Part shown: positions 11,030 to 21,713 of the stretch, one piece after another | Numbering within the stretch: position 1 is the first letter of the stretch | How the letters are laid out: the number at the start of each line of letters is the position of its first letter | Source of the DNA: Psococerastis gibbosa | Taxonomy: Eukaryota > Arthropoda > Insecta > Psocodea > Psocidae | Length of the DNA stretch: 64,000 nt | Direction of reading: 5' to 3' | NCBI GenBank assembly: GCA_963971405.1 | Contig: OZ020487.1 | Location: 21,995,371-22,059,370, forward strand | The notes under the pieces: model-generated | Told to the model about the DNA's origin: nothing | What the model saw: only the letters and a program-made list of their open reading frames with translations | The model's database searches: none | Made by a program: the position numbers and the translations under genes

Positions 11030-11534
11030 ATGTATTTAAAATTGATTCATGCCCAGATGTTATTTGTCCCTTCAACGATTTAACCTGCATTCGAACAATT
11101 AGGCAAAATCACTAAGGAATTAACTTTTGAAAGGATGGTTGGAGTGACCCTAAGAGGGAAATATGCTATCTTCAAATGGCAACCACAAAGAGAGGAGGAA
11201 AGCCGATGAGCTTTAAATTAAAGTAAATCCCAAAACACCACGTCCCTCTTTCCGTAACGGGGCTCAATTTTATTTCTGTCCCTTGGAGACCTTCTGAGGT
11301 CAGGCTTCACAACATTAATACTGTATAAGAGCCAGATTAAACGGATTAAGGAGTCCTTTTGAGCCGGAGTAAACAACATGAATGAAATTGATTAAGTGCG
11401 CGTTACACACGATCAACAACGTCCACGTATTTTCTGGGAAGCTTTCTAATTCCTCTACAATCTGCCCACGATTTCCTTTACTTCATCTGATTGATAGCAT
11501 AGTGTCATTTGTTGTTTCCCCAGTTCAAATTGGG
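11030..11534. other. Non-coding stretch, nothing recognised
   Basis: Sequence between the old SINE and the truncated LINE. No shared repeat or coding signal was identified. Confidence 0.4.
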
Positions 11535-12768
11535 CGGGCTCTGTATTATTATTATATGGAAGATCATGGGAAGAAACGTATCGCAAAGCTGAAAAACTGT
11601 TGTCCTCAGTTCAGACGTGGCTTGGAGTGAACCGATTAACCCTGAATGTTGCAAAGACCAAGCACATGTCCTTCTCACCAACAGTTACTGGTCAGCCGCC
11701 GGATTACCTATCACTGAAATTACACTCCAACGATAATTGTATTAGGGATACTTGCACTTGTCACGTAATATCGAAAACAAATACCTATTGTTATCTAGGA
11801 GTGATTATTGACAATCATCTGAGATGGCATGAACACATAGTTGTTGCATCTAAGCGCGTTAGAAAAACTCTTTATAAATTCCGTAGCCTTCGACACGTTC
11901 TAGATGTATCAACACTAAGACAAGTGTATTATGCCATTGTTCAATCAGTAGCTCAATACAGTATTCTGGCATGGGGCGGTACATATGAGATCCACTTGTA
12001 CCCGTTAGAAATAGCAATGAGAACAGCCATTCGGGTTGCTCTTCGCAAACCCTACCGTTACCATGCTGCGTCACTTTACAGAGAGTTCAATGTTTACCCC
12101 TTAACGCTTCTCTACGCTCAACAACTCCTTCTGTATAGATTAAAACGCCTTGGAACTATAGATGGGCGTTTAGAATTGGTACAACATGGTGTTAATACCA
12201 GACTTGGTGCCGGTTGCAACCTCAAAGCCATTAAACCCAACTTAGAACATTATAAGCATTCCCATATCTATATTTCTATTGCCCTTTACAACTTTCTTCC
12301 TGAACATATAAAATCAATAACCGTACTCAACCAATTCAAGTCAGCCATTACTAAATTTCTGAAGGAAAATTATAGCACAATATTAACAATAATAAAAACC
12401 TAATAATATACCTACCGTAAAACTTTCTTTTAAAGTTAAACATATTCCCTTAAATTCATAAAATACTTTCCTTAATTATTACATCGCCATCAATCATCGT
12501 TTATAATAAATTAGTTTAACATAAGCATACTTAGTTAATTATATTTAATTTTACTATAGGGTCAGTTTAGTTTAGTTTAGTTAGAAGTAGTTAGTAGATC
12601 ACGTAGTGTTAGTTTTTATTCTTAATTCATTAATTTCTATTTTAAATTTCAATAAATTAAGGGTTCAGCGCGGGTTTATCCCTTAGAGCCCTTACCATGA
12701 AAAAATGTAATAATTGTAAAAATGTATTGTATTGAAGGAAATAAATAAATATTGTATTGTATTGTATA
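11535..12768 (+). mobile_element. 5'-truncated non-LTR retrotransposon (LINE) with TTGTA-type tail
   Basis: Homology to a LINE starts abruptly at about 11535, just after the point where the catalytic YADD of the reverse transcriptase would be encoded. It runs through an open C-terminal RT region to TAA at 12401-12403, then about 360 bases of 3' UTR, and ends in repeated TTGTATTGTA units around 12720-12766. Abrupt 5' truncation and a simple-repeat 3' tail are typical of target-primed reverse transcription. No target-site duplication was clear by eye. The open frame suggests a fairly young insertion. Confidence 0.85.
11540..12403 (+). pseudogene. Reverse transcriptase C-terminal fragment (palm end, thumb and tail)
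   Basis: An open frame of 287 codons continues upstream of its first ATG at 11600. It opens SVLLLYGRSWEETYRKAEKL, the region directly after YADD in LINE reverse transcriptases. LTLNVAKTKHMSF follows, then YLGVIIDNHLRWHEHI, which is the conserved thumb-entry motif. The later QSVAQYSILAWGG and the tail RYHAASLYREFNVYPL are typical of arthropod CR1/Jockey-superfamily elements. The endonuclease, the fingers and the catalytic aspartates are absent, so the fragment cannot be active. The exact clade was not determined. The frame has no stops, so the copy is not very old. Confidence 0.85.
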
Positions 12769-12769
12769 T

Positions 12770-13880
12770 TCCTGATTGCCTGTAATAAAACCATGGACTA
12801 CCTAGCATCTAACTTTGTCTCGCAGACGACGTTTCCACGACGTGTAACTCACAGGAGTTAAGTGGAACAACGCTTATGGCGGATGACCGTGTTTGCGTCA
12901 TTTATAACACTTCTTCTTCTTCTTCTTGAATGCCTCTTCTATTAAAGATCATGGCAATTTGTAGTCATGATGATTACTGTGTAGGTTACTATGGTTTCCT
13001 GTTGTTTTCTGCATCCTCATACCATTGACTCTTCATTGAATGAATGAATAATTATATTGGACACAGTATTACAATACAATTATAACTAAACTAATATTTC
13101 CCGGATAATTGATTCTGTCTGGCAGTGTCCATCTCACTCAATTTCACGTTCCTTTTTCTTTTAATTGTGCCCTATTTGTTTGGAAACAGCTGGCGTCGGA
13201 AAAATTACAAGGTGGTCAAAGAACTTAAGCCAAGCCACTATTTGCACTACGAACTAATCCCTTGGATAAACCACGCAATACTGAAAAGGCAATGAGAGAA
13301 ATCCATTTGGCGTAAAGCACTCAGCAACAACAGCTGTGGTTTGCTCATATTGAGTGCAAGCGTTAAATTCCCATACAGTAAAAGGAACAAGAGCTCATAA
13401 ATTCCATACTAAAAACTTTATTGAAGACATAAATTCAAGGAAGAGCAAACTTCTTTTCACTCCTAGAACCGACCACTAAATTTCCCAGACAGTAGATTAA
13501 AACAAGCAACAAAAAATTTTATTTTTGTTTTAAAACTATTTTTTAATATGATGTTGTTGAAGATAAAGTTGATTGCCATGATACCCTTCACCGGGCACAA
13601 CAATACATAGACATACTGTACGGTGCACACACTACATTCTCAACACATAAAATAATGTAGGCCTATAGAATCATTGTGAATTATTGTTGCTTATTGTTGT
13701 TTACCATCGCTCCTCCAATTAAAGAGGATACCGACCGTAGAAAATCGGTCAACTGGCAATTTATATTTTTTTTTATCTAATTTAATACGCACTTTATAAA
13801 TGATTTAGTCTGTTTTCAAAGACTATATTTAAAGAACACTATTTCATTTCACATGCCGAAAAAGATGTATCCTATAAAGC
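12770..13880. other. Non-coding stretch, nothing recognised
   Basis: AT-rich, with a short CTT run near 12910-12926. No reading frame or shared repeat was recognised. Confidence 0.4.
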
Positions 13881-14045
13881 AAGCATGACAGGAAGACGAC
13901 TGGCTGGACGTCCTCGAAAACGCAGGAAGGATGAGTTGGAAACTGACCTTCGCGAGTTGGGAGCCCGTAGATGGTGGAGCGTTGTACAAAACCGAGATGA
14001 CTGGAGGAGTGTTGTCGAGCAGGCCAAAGCTCATTAAGGGCTGTA
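13880..14045 (+). mobile_element. 3' end of an RTE/Jockey-type LINE (C-terminal codons and start of tail)
   Basis: Reading from 13906 gives GRPRKRRKDELETDLRELG, RRWWSVVQNRDDWRSVVEQ, AKAH and a TAA stop at 14035-14037. The pattern GRPRxRWxD...L...ARxR..WR is the common C-terminal end of arthropod endonuclease/reverse transcriptase LINEs. A related end lies at 50190-50290 with the block GCGAGTTGGGAGTCCGTAG. After the stop, GGCTGTAGAGCC leads straight into the AGAAG repeat, so the microsatellite is most likely the LINE 3' tail. Everything 5' of this end is missing. Confidence 0.75.
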
Positions 14046-14050
14046 GAGCC

Positions 14051-14598
14051 AGAAGAAGAAGAAGAAGAAGAAGAAGAAGAAGAAGAAGAAGAAGAAGAAG
14101 AAGAAGAAGAAGAAGAAGAAGAAGAAGAAGAAGAAGAAGAAGAAGAAGAAGAAGAAGAAGAAGAAGAAGAAGAAGAAGAAGAAGAAGAAGAAGAAGAAGA
14201 AGAAGAAGAAGAAGAAGAAGAAGAAGAAGAAGAAGAAGAAGAAGAAGAGAAAGAAGAAGAAGAAGAAGAAAGAAGAAGAAGAAGAAGAAGAAGAAGAAGA
14301 AGAAGAAGAAGAAGAAGAAGAAGAAGAAGAAGAAGAAGAAGAAGAAGAAGAAGAAGAAGAAGAAGAAGAAGGAAGAAGAAGAAGAAGAAGAAGAAGAAGA
14401 AGAAGAAGAAGAAGAAGAAGAAGAAGAAGAAGAAGAAGAAGAAGAAGAAGAAGAAGAAGAAGAAGAAGAAGAAGAAGAAGAAGAAGAAGAAGAAGAAGAA
14501 GAAGAAGAAGAAGAAGAAGAAGAAGAAGAAGAAGAAGAAGAAGAAGAAGAAGAAGAAGAAGAAGAAGAAGAAGAAGAAGAAGAAGAAGAAGAAGAAGA
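14051..14598. repeat. Large GAA/TTC microsatellite, about 548 bp
   Basis: Almost pure (AAG)n, with interruptions at about 14246-14272 (GAGAAAGAAG, GAAAGAAG) and 14370 (GAAGGAAG). It directly follows a LINE 3' end, which suggests expansion of a retrotransposon tail. The purine strand is continuous, so H-DNA/triplex formation is expected on general grounds. The long poly-Arg, poly-Lys, poly-Glu and poly-Ser frames across it are artefacts and not proteins. Confidence 0.95.
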
Positions 14599-14692
14599 TT
14601 TCATAAATGACACGTTAGCCTATTTCTAATTTTCGTTGCGTTGTGATTATTACATTGAAATTACTAAAAATTTTCGCATTCCAATATTAATT

Positions 14693-15841
14693 AAAGAACC
14701 AGTCCGAGTTTACTCGAATATGCTTTCCAATTTATAAGGTAGTAGATGGACATAATGGTTAATTTCATTGTAAATAATTTCCCTATGGTGAAATTTCGGA
14801 TCCCTCGGGGGGGGGGGGGGGGGGGGGAAGGGGGTCCACCTCAATGTATCAAAAAAAAAAACCTTAAAACTCAATTGAATATTCTGGAACGAACAGACCA
14901 ATATATTGTAACAGTAAACAAAAAATAACAAAAACTTAGAGTTTTAGAAAAACTTGTTATAACAACCCGAATTAGTAAAACCCAAATAATTGTTAAGAAA
15001 TTAACTTTGTCTAAGAAACCCACTTGTGTTAGTATAAAACCCTTTTTTTGGGTTTTACTAATTCGGGTTGTTATAACAAGTTTTTCTAAAACTCTAAGTT
15101 TTTGTTATTTTTTTGTTTATTAAAATGAAACACCACGAAGTCACGAGTAATCTCATTATTTATATTGTAACAGTAGTAACAATGACAGGGCAGGCGATGT
15201 ATTTCCCATAATTTATTCAAAAACGAATTTTTTGCCCAGAACCAAATATATTTTTGTGAAAACAACCTGTTTGGTTTTGGTACTCTATTAAACACCTAAA
15301 ACATAGTAGAATGAAGGTAGAAATCATCGATAGAAAGGTTCCACAGAAAAGTTATTTTTTAGTCATTTTCCATGAAAATTTAGTAATTTTTTTTTACCCC
15401 CAGAAGCAAACTATCAAGGGGCGTACAACCCACCGCATTTTGTTGACATTAATGATGACTACAATATATGTGAATTTAAAAGAAATCGTTGGAGCCGTTT
15501 TTGAGAAATAATGTTTTTAGCCGTTTTTTTGGAGTTTTTTGAGAATAAAACCCCCCCAAATTGAGTTAGCCCAAAATAAAAAATAATAATCTCGAAGTAT
15601 GATTTTTTTAAACCTACATGCTAAATTTCATCAAAATCAGCCGAGTAGTTTGACCGGAAATCGATGAACAGACAGACAGAGCGACAGACAGACAGGCAGA
15701 CAGACACACAGACAGACATTTCGTAAAACCACTTTTTTGGGTTCCTGGGACCTCAAAACGTGTAAATCCGTTGAAATCTCGGAATGGAAAATTTCGACCA
15801 TCATAAAGCTTTCCTTATACTACGTATACATTGGAAAGCAA
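14693..15841 (+). mobile_element. Helentron/DINE-1-like non-autonomous element, most complete copy
   Basis: One end is AAAGAACCAGTCCGAG followed by TTTACTCGAATATGC, giving a small hairpin (CGAGTTTACTCG). Next to it is TGCTTTCCAATTTATA, and the far end has its complement (TATACATTGGAAAGCA) at 15825-15840. The core holds a GACA microsatellite at about 15668-15718, and a block ATTTCATCAAAATCAGCCGA just before it. Copies lie at 39203, 45238, 53290, 41648 and 3665. Subterminal inverted repeats, a GTCY-type microsatellite and one hairpin end match DINE-1/HINE Helitrons. Rep/helicase coding is absent. A poly-G tract at 14810-14827 and a foldback at 14914-15120 lie inside. Confidence 0.65.
14914..15120. 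mobile_element. Foldback MITE nested in the Helentron-like copy
   Basis: Two arms of about 72 bases are nearly perfect inverted repeats. The left arm reads AACAAAAAATAACAAAAAC, then TTAGAGTTTTAG through ACAACCCGAATTAGTAAAAC. The right arm at 15044-15120 is its complement. The unpaired middle is about 58 bases. Flanking TA on both sides would fit a TA target, as in Tc1/mariner MITEs, but TA is too short to prove this. The other copies of the host element lack it, so it is an insertion. Confidence 0.75.
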
Positions 15842-15844
15842 AAA

Positions 15845-16585
15845 TTAACAATAGCCTATGATATTGTATGTGAAACAACTTGAATTGACTAAATTTTCAA
15901 TAGCTTGTGTAGTAAGATAAAATAAAAACTTTTGCGTGATCCAGGGATGGGCTATATCTACTTTCCTAATACTCTTAAATCGCTTTAGGCTAGCCTACTA
16001 AAATGTAAAAACTAATTTAAGCGATAAACTTAATGATTATGAAATTATAAATATGTACAGTATATTAAAAATAAATACCTATCTTATTAAATAGCATTCG
16101 TATACTGAAACACCGTTTAATTTACCTATTCAAATTTTTATATACCTAGGTAGGTATTTGTTGCCATAATGCAGAAAGAACAGAAAAATAACACCATAAG
16201 TTCGCTTGCTATGTTACTATTGTGAACACATATACGATAACGCTATTAATGTGAGCGACAAAAAATGGAAAGTGTTTTAAGTTTTCAAAAATACGGGTTT
16301 GAGAAGATCATCTTCTCTCCTTCCAGCTGCCAGATCAAGAAGTTTCTCATGAACATGTAAGCCATGTTGCTCTTAATTAAAAGTTTCCCATCTTCGATTC
16401 CAATGCTTTCATTTTAAGAATTCCAATTATTACTAAACTTTCTTTCAAGGCTTAGCCTGCGGCGGCGCAAACAGTGAATAAATGGCCAGTTATTTTTATG
16501 TATATAGTATATTTTATACTAAGGCGCGGGGCTCTTTTGAGTATTTGCACCCAGTCGGTGTATGTATTCGGTGTTGTCTTTTCTT
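15845..16585. other. Non-coding stretch, nothing recognised
   Basis: AT-rich sequence between two mobile elements. No shared repeat or coding signal was found. Confidence 0.4.
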
Positions 16586-16587
16586 AT

Positions 16588-16749
16588 GGCGCCCATTCCA
16601 CATATGTCAATCGTCAATGAAAAATTGAAAAATGGCGTTTTAGCAGACATTAAAGACATACTAAAAATTCTGCTACCACGTCAATTTCCGTCATTTCGAC
16701 GTCATTTTTCAATTTTTCATTGACGATTAACGTGTGTGGAATGGGCGCC
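16588..16749. mobile_element. PIF/Harbinger-like foldback element E5
   Basis: A 162-bp palindrome flanked by TAT at 16585-16587 and 16750-16752. The ends are GGCGCCCATTCCACATATG and the complement of GGCGCCCATTCCACACACG. The middle keeps the family core module AGCAGACATTAAAGACATAC / CTGCTACCACGTC, while the arms (CAATCGTCAATGAAAAATTG) are specific to this copy. Confidence 0.8.
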
Positions 16750-16989
16750 TATTTGGTTGTTGTTGGTAGTTACAGCTTTGTAACGGTCAACGGTTAGCCT
16801 TTAATTGTTCTTTTTGTAGATGTGAACTTGTCGTTAACCATCTCTAACATGGAAAGCAAATATTTAAGTTGTAATGTAAGTAATACGTGTATTGAAACTG
16901 AGGAATCACAATATTTATTGTAACTACGACAATTGTATTTTGATATTTTTTATATAATGTTATATTTTTATTGTGACATGTTTCCCTGC

Positions 16990-17400
16990 CAGTGCCGGAT
17001 TAACATCTGGGGGGGGGGGGGGCACAAGATATGGGAGGCCGTGGGTGCAAACCAGAGGCGGACGAGGCGGTCCCAGACCTCATACCCTGTAAAAGGGGGA
17101 GGCACTTGCCAGTGGCGTAACGATAGGTTTTCGCATGTGTATAATTTGGCGCCTCTCCACCCATTTTCGTAAAAGTTGCTCAGGAGGCAGAGGGCTGAAA
17201 TATTGGGGTTTTCTGCATTTGGAGAGCAATAAGGCTTATATAGCCTACTACGCAAATTTCAAAACTTTTAATTTCTAATTTTTTGTATATTTTTATCTAA
17301 AAATATCTCATTCTGGGGGGGGGGGCGGAATTTTAAGCATTTCTGGGGGAGGGGGGCCGGGGGCCTGTGCCCCAAGTGCCCATGGGTTAATCCGGCACTG
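16990..17400. mobile_element. hAT-type MITE with 8-bp target duplication
   Basis: The ends are CAGTGCCGGATTAACA at 16990 and GGGTTAATCCGGCACTG at 17400, an inverted repeat of about 15 bases starting CAGTG. The flanks TTCCCTGC (16982-16989) and TTCCTTGC (17401-17408) match at 7 of 8 positions. An 8-bp duplication with CAGNG ends is the hAT signature. The 411-bp interior has G runs and a second hAT-like end (CAGTGGCGTAACGATAGG) at about 17113, suggesting an older insertion inside. It has no transposase. Confidence 0.8.
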
Positions 17401-17485
17401 TTCCTTGCCCTAAAACAAAATTAAATTAAATTAAACTTGTATTCCAACTGAAGGAATGCATAAATATGCACTAGTAGGCCTATAC

Positions 17486-17563
17486 TACCCGACCACGATA
17501 GGATGGCACGTGAAACACTCGAATAAACTCGGTGTTCCAAGTGCCATCCTGTCGTGGTTGGTT
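17486..17563. repeat. Strong 78-bp hairpin
   Basis: ACCCGACCACGATAGGATGG on the left pairs with CCATCCTGTCGTGGTTGGTT on the right with few mismatches, and a further GTGTTCCAAG/CGTGAAACAC segment extends the stem. The loop holds ACTCGAATAAACTCGG, which resembles the hairpin end of the Helentron-like family. It could be a tiny MITE or a pre-miRNA-like fold. Confidence 0.65.
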
Positions 17564-17659
17564 AGTAAAATATAATTCATAATAGGCTATGCAGTACATA
17601 CAAGGAATCCAGCACTAAGTACCCGTATGGGACTTCGTTCGATGACATATAATTCCAAA

Positions 17660-17770
17660 GATAATAAAAACTTAATGTGGTGTTAAAAATGTAATCAAGG
17701 CAATTTTAGAATGCAAAGTGTTATTTTGAAATTGATTTGTTTACGTTTTTAAACCCGCAATAAGGTAGGT
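17660..17770. repeat. Dispersed repeat similar to 4590-4690
   Basis: Both segments contain TTAAAAATGTAA.CAAG, TTTTAGAATG.AAAGTG and a following TTTGTTTACGTTTTTA-like block. The class is unknown. Confidence 0.45.
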
Positions 17771-18585
17771 ATTCTTTTAAGCGGCATGGTCCAATAGTAG
17801 AATAGTGCACTTTCTGCTTCTAAATTTTCACTTTTTAAATGTTTTTGATGAGTTAAAAGTTATAATGGCACGAGCAAACAATATGCTTTATAAATAATAA
17901 ATATATAATAAATATAATATATTTGTACGATCCACAGATTTGAGTCCAAAAATCGATAGCGCTTACATGAAAGTAAAATCGCATATATTATGTATGTGGT
18001 AAGTTCTATCTATATAAAATAAAATAATAGCGCTTACATACTTATGTAATAGTTCTACCGTAAAATAGGTCATGAATCTCGATGAGTCGAAGACAGGCAG
18101 CGATGGAATAAAGCTTATACTGTTGAAAATGTCTTTGAATGTGAACATTGGAGGTTTCCCGAGGTTAAAATTAAATACGAATTACGATACGATACGAAAA
18201 TTAGCTCTATTAAATATGCAATCTCGCTATCAAAAGGCACCGCACGTTACAAGTATTTTTTAATTTTACAACCACAAAATTATACTGAACAATAGATCAC
18301 TCACACACAGCGGCAAAGTCAGCGAACTGTTTTAAATTAAAACTTCATCAGCGTTTCCAACGAAAACTTTTTGTAATTAGAAATAACATTTTTCCGTTTT
18401 AAGAGAGCTTGTAATGTACCGTATTAAAGTTGAGGGTAAGCTTTACACTTGCCATTGCATTTCTTATTTCTAATTCATGCTAGGTGCAGTATGTAATGTA
18501 CTGTACTCTAAGATAACCTCATTATAATGGGCTATGGTCAAAATAAAATAAAAACGTATTTAGTACCATTTCATACCACAAGTAG
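17771..18585. other. Non-coding stretch, nothing recognised
   Basis: AT-rich. The two short ORFs have no recognisable motifs. Confidence 0.4.
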
Positions 18586-18589
18586 AGGA

Positions 18590-18665
18590 TTTAGCAGATA
18601 CAGACACGCACAGACGACCGCCGAGATAGGCGTAGATCGTGGGTTCGACTCCGGATGTAACTTTC
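18590..18665 (+). repeat. tRNA-like sequence, likely SINE remnant
   Basis: It contains GTGGGTTCGACTCCGG, a good B-box match (GGTTCGANTCC), preceded by CCGCCGAGATAGGCGTAGATC. The segment GTAGATCGTGGGTTCGACTC resembles the minus strand of 50310-50376 (GTAGATCATGGAGTCGAATC). No full cloverleaf with paired acceptor ends was found, so it is not a functional tRNA. Confidence 0.45.
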
Positions 18666-18669
18666 TGTA

Positions 18670-21140
18670 ATGTACTAATTTCAGAAAATAGATTTCATAT
18701 AGTACAATATCAAATATGAATATAATAACGCGACTAATGAAAAAACTGTATATGTATACAGTGCTATATATTGTATGTATCGATCGATGGATCGATTAAA
18801 TGTGAGTGTAATAAATTAACTTACAATAGATTTACTAACTTTTTTGGGGGGGGGGAGGCAGCTAACCCCCCTGTATCCGTCCATGATGGTAGTATAGAGA
18901 AGCTGGTAATTACGTATTTTTAATATGATTATATTTATTATGGAATTCTCAGATGTCTTTTATGAACTGTTATGAATAGAAGAAAATCCTCCGCATTGCT
19001 ATACCGTCCATTTAAGGCTAGCTTAGTTGAAGTCATGAATGCGAGTAATGCGACTGAAGAGAGAAAAAGAAAAGCACTGGTTTGAAGTGCGGTGCGGGGG
19101 GACTCAGTTAACGGGGCGGGGGGGGGGGGGGTGTGGAAAGAAGCTAAGATTAGGTTTATAATACTGTGCTCCATATCAGCTTTGCTACCTACTGTAAGCT
19201 GATGAAGGGATAGCTGTGTCAATGAAATGTCAATTATGTGGTTCGGCTTGTTTGTTGCCAAAATTATTGATTTGAACATTTTTCTATGCTACAACCAATT
19301 TGAGCAATTGAGCAAACAATTTATATGATTTTATGGAATCGCTGCTTATTATAAAATTGTAGACTAGTCTTTTTGTTAAAGATGAGATTGATATTGCTTA
19401 TACCGATAAGCCGGCCCATAAACTGCAGCGGTCGACATGGCTTTGAGAACATTGACATTTTGCCACATTGTTAATTGTTTGAGTTGGCAGTTAATAGTGC
19501 AAATCACCTGGCTAGGATAAAGGTATAAATCCCCGTTGTATATCCATGAAATATAGAGGCTGATGACAGAACGTCTGACGCTGCGGATAAATACACTCGG
19601 ATTCACAAATACAATACGAATCATATCTGTCCCCTACTGGCTTTGATGCTCTAACCGTTGATAAGGTTCTCAGCTTGGTCGTTTAATTATTCTAATGTCC
19701 GGCCGGCGGTGTTTTGTCCTTAAAATAACTAAAGTTTCCTTTGAATTTCAGCTATTTCTGGTATTTTGAGAAAGAAATTTGCTTACGACTGCCGGAGGTA
19801 CCTTTGATATCAGATTTAATAAACATCGTGTTATGTTACATATAACTTTTTGATCTTATTTTGGAATATTGCAGTATTTTTCCTACAGCCCTTTGCATAA
19901 AAAGAAAAAAAATGTCCTTCGGAACATTATTATTAATAGCCATAAACCCCAAAAATGAGAATTAGTGCATTTTTTGATGAAAAAAACTCACGCAACAGAT
20001 ACCTATCTACACTCCAACCTTTTAATAATGCTGGCTTTCCCCAGTGCACTTATTTGTGGCGCCTCCCCGGAAATTTTTCTGCGGACGCCCCTGGAAGCAT
20101 GCATGATCAATTTCAAATCATTCTCAGTCCAAGTTGCGCTGCTGTTTCTATTTCTGTTCAGATTTTATTGCTGGTTTTATTACTCATGCCCCAAAATGAG
20201 AATCATGAAACCATGTTGAACCTCATCCATTTTGATAAATGATAGAACATTAAATACAGTCAGCTGCAGCCGGTCAGGGGGAAAAGAACAAAAAACTATA
20301 TAAAACGGACCCGCAGAGCGGGTGAAAAGGTCGCCGTCAATCGAAAACAATAGCGAGTCCAATCGAGCGGGGCGAATTCTCCGCAGAAGAACGATTATCA
20401 AATCAATGGCACTTGGTCAGAGGGGTGCGCGAGATGTTAAAGGGTAGTAACAATAACTTTCTGGGGGTGGGCCATAGGGAGGGGGGGGGGGAGGGTTGTG
20501 CTATTGTTGAATTTGGGGAACAGGTCGGTGCGGCTGTTCCCATTTGGAAACCTGTCGTTGTTGGTGTAATTTAATGATTGCAATACTTTTTGTACTTTTT
20601 CAAACTATATAATACGGCAAAATGAAACACCGAAACGTAATGAAATCTGACATGGTATTGTGCCTGTACTCCTATTTCAATCGTACTACAGTATCTTACT
20701 GTAGGTATTTGGGAGTATTGTCGAGTCGTTTTTTAATGTGTAGGTTATGTGTAATGTGTTAATGTTAGCTAGAGGGTTGTGCTCTTGTTGAATATGGGTA
20801 ACATATGAGTACCTAACATATTGTAATTTACTTAAGTTATCCAAAATGTAGCCTATAACTTATAATACGTAGTTGCAGACATTTCTGGGGGGGGGGGGGG
20901 GTGGGGGCCTTTAGGACCCCAAGACTTTGACTCATTACTCATTCACTTCTTAAGTATGCCTAGTAAATTATCTTTTTTTATATGTAGGAAATAGGTGCAT
21001 TATACACTAAACTATTCAAGTTCAGTGAAACAAAAAAATTAAAAAGTAAACTTTGTTTTCGAAATTAAAAAAAACAATTGTTTTTAGCCTCCTGAAAATT
21101 TTCTACAAGCTCAGCGACCTAGACGTCTCATCCTCTATAT
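18670..21140. other. Non-coding stretch with several poly-G tracts
   Basis: Runs of G lie near 18844-18854, 19118-19131, 20478-20492 and 20886-20901. No coding exon was recognised. The 113-codon minus-strand ORF at 18938-19279 crosses a G run and is low-complexity there. The segment near 20270-20400 is relatively GC-rich but shows no known element. Confidence 0.4.
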
Positions 21141-21147
21141 GCATGGC

Positions 21148-21690
21148 GGTACCGGGCGCGGATTTAGACATTTTTCTCGGAGGGGGCGGGAGAATTTTGT
21201 CTAAAATTGGAACCTACATGCACTTAACTTCCTAGTATAAGTAACCAATATACATGCTGTACCCTGGAGAAAGGGGGGCGCGGGGCTCTCCCCCGGAGAA
21301 AAAAAAATTGAAAGATAGGCCTAAAGTAGCAAGGTCAAGCACATGTTAGAAAGGGGGCCGGAGGTCGCCCCCGGGGAAAAACCTTGATATACAGACCTAA
21401 TTAGTGAGGTTTTAAGCATTTTGCAAGCAGTACAGTTGTGATATTACCTACCACTGAGGGGGGCCGGGGGTCTCCCCCGGATTAAAAATTTGAAAAAATA
21501 GGTTAGAAGTATTGCGGTTTTAAGCATTTTGAGTAATACATTTTTTGTGAAAGTACTTGGTCAATATGTTGATTTTTTCATGATGTCTTTCATGTAAAAT
21601 AAGCATACTAAGAATTAATTTCCCTTTCGATCGTTCCTCCATAACGTCTTTGTCACCAGAAATCCGGGGGGGGGGGGGGGGCTACGGGTG
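21148..21690. repeat. G/C-rich remnant with three diverged internal units
   Basis: It begins GGGCGCGGATTTAGACATT, resembling hAT ends, and has three diverged units with mirrored G and C runs: GGGGCTCTCCCCCGG at about 21279, GGAGGTCGCCCCCGG at 21360, and GGGGGTCTCCCCCGG at 21466. The last two are followed by GAGGTTTTAAGCATTTT / GCGGTTTTAAGCATTTT. A G run of about 15 ends it at 21666-21680. No clear partner terminus was found, so the class is tentative. Confidence 0.45.
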
Positions 21691-21713
21691 GATATTGGAT
21701 TCTCTCAAGTCCT

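Noticed and set aside
13849..14629. Long ORFs on both strands encoding poly-Ser/Phe/Leu and poly-Arg/Lys/Glu
   Set aside because: They are translations of the GAA/TTC microsatellite with small phase shifts at its interruptions. There is no coding evidence outside the real LINE C-terminal end at 13906-14037.
16990..17400. CACTA (EnSpm) transposon on account of CACTG/CAGTG ends
   Set aside because: CACTA elements begin CACT and make 2-3-bp duplications. Here the element starts CAGTG and the flanks match over 8 bp, which fits hAT.
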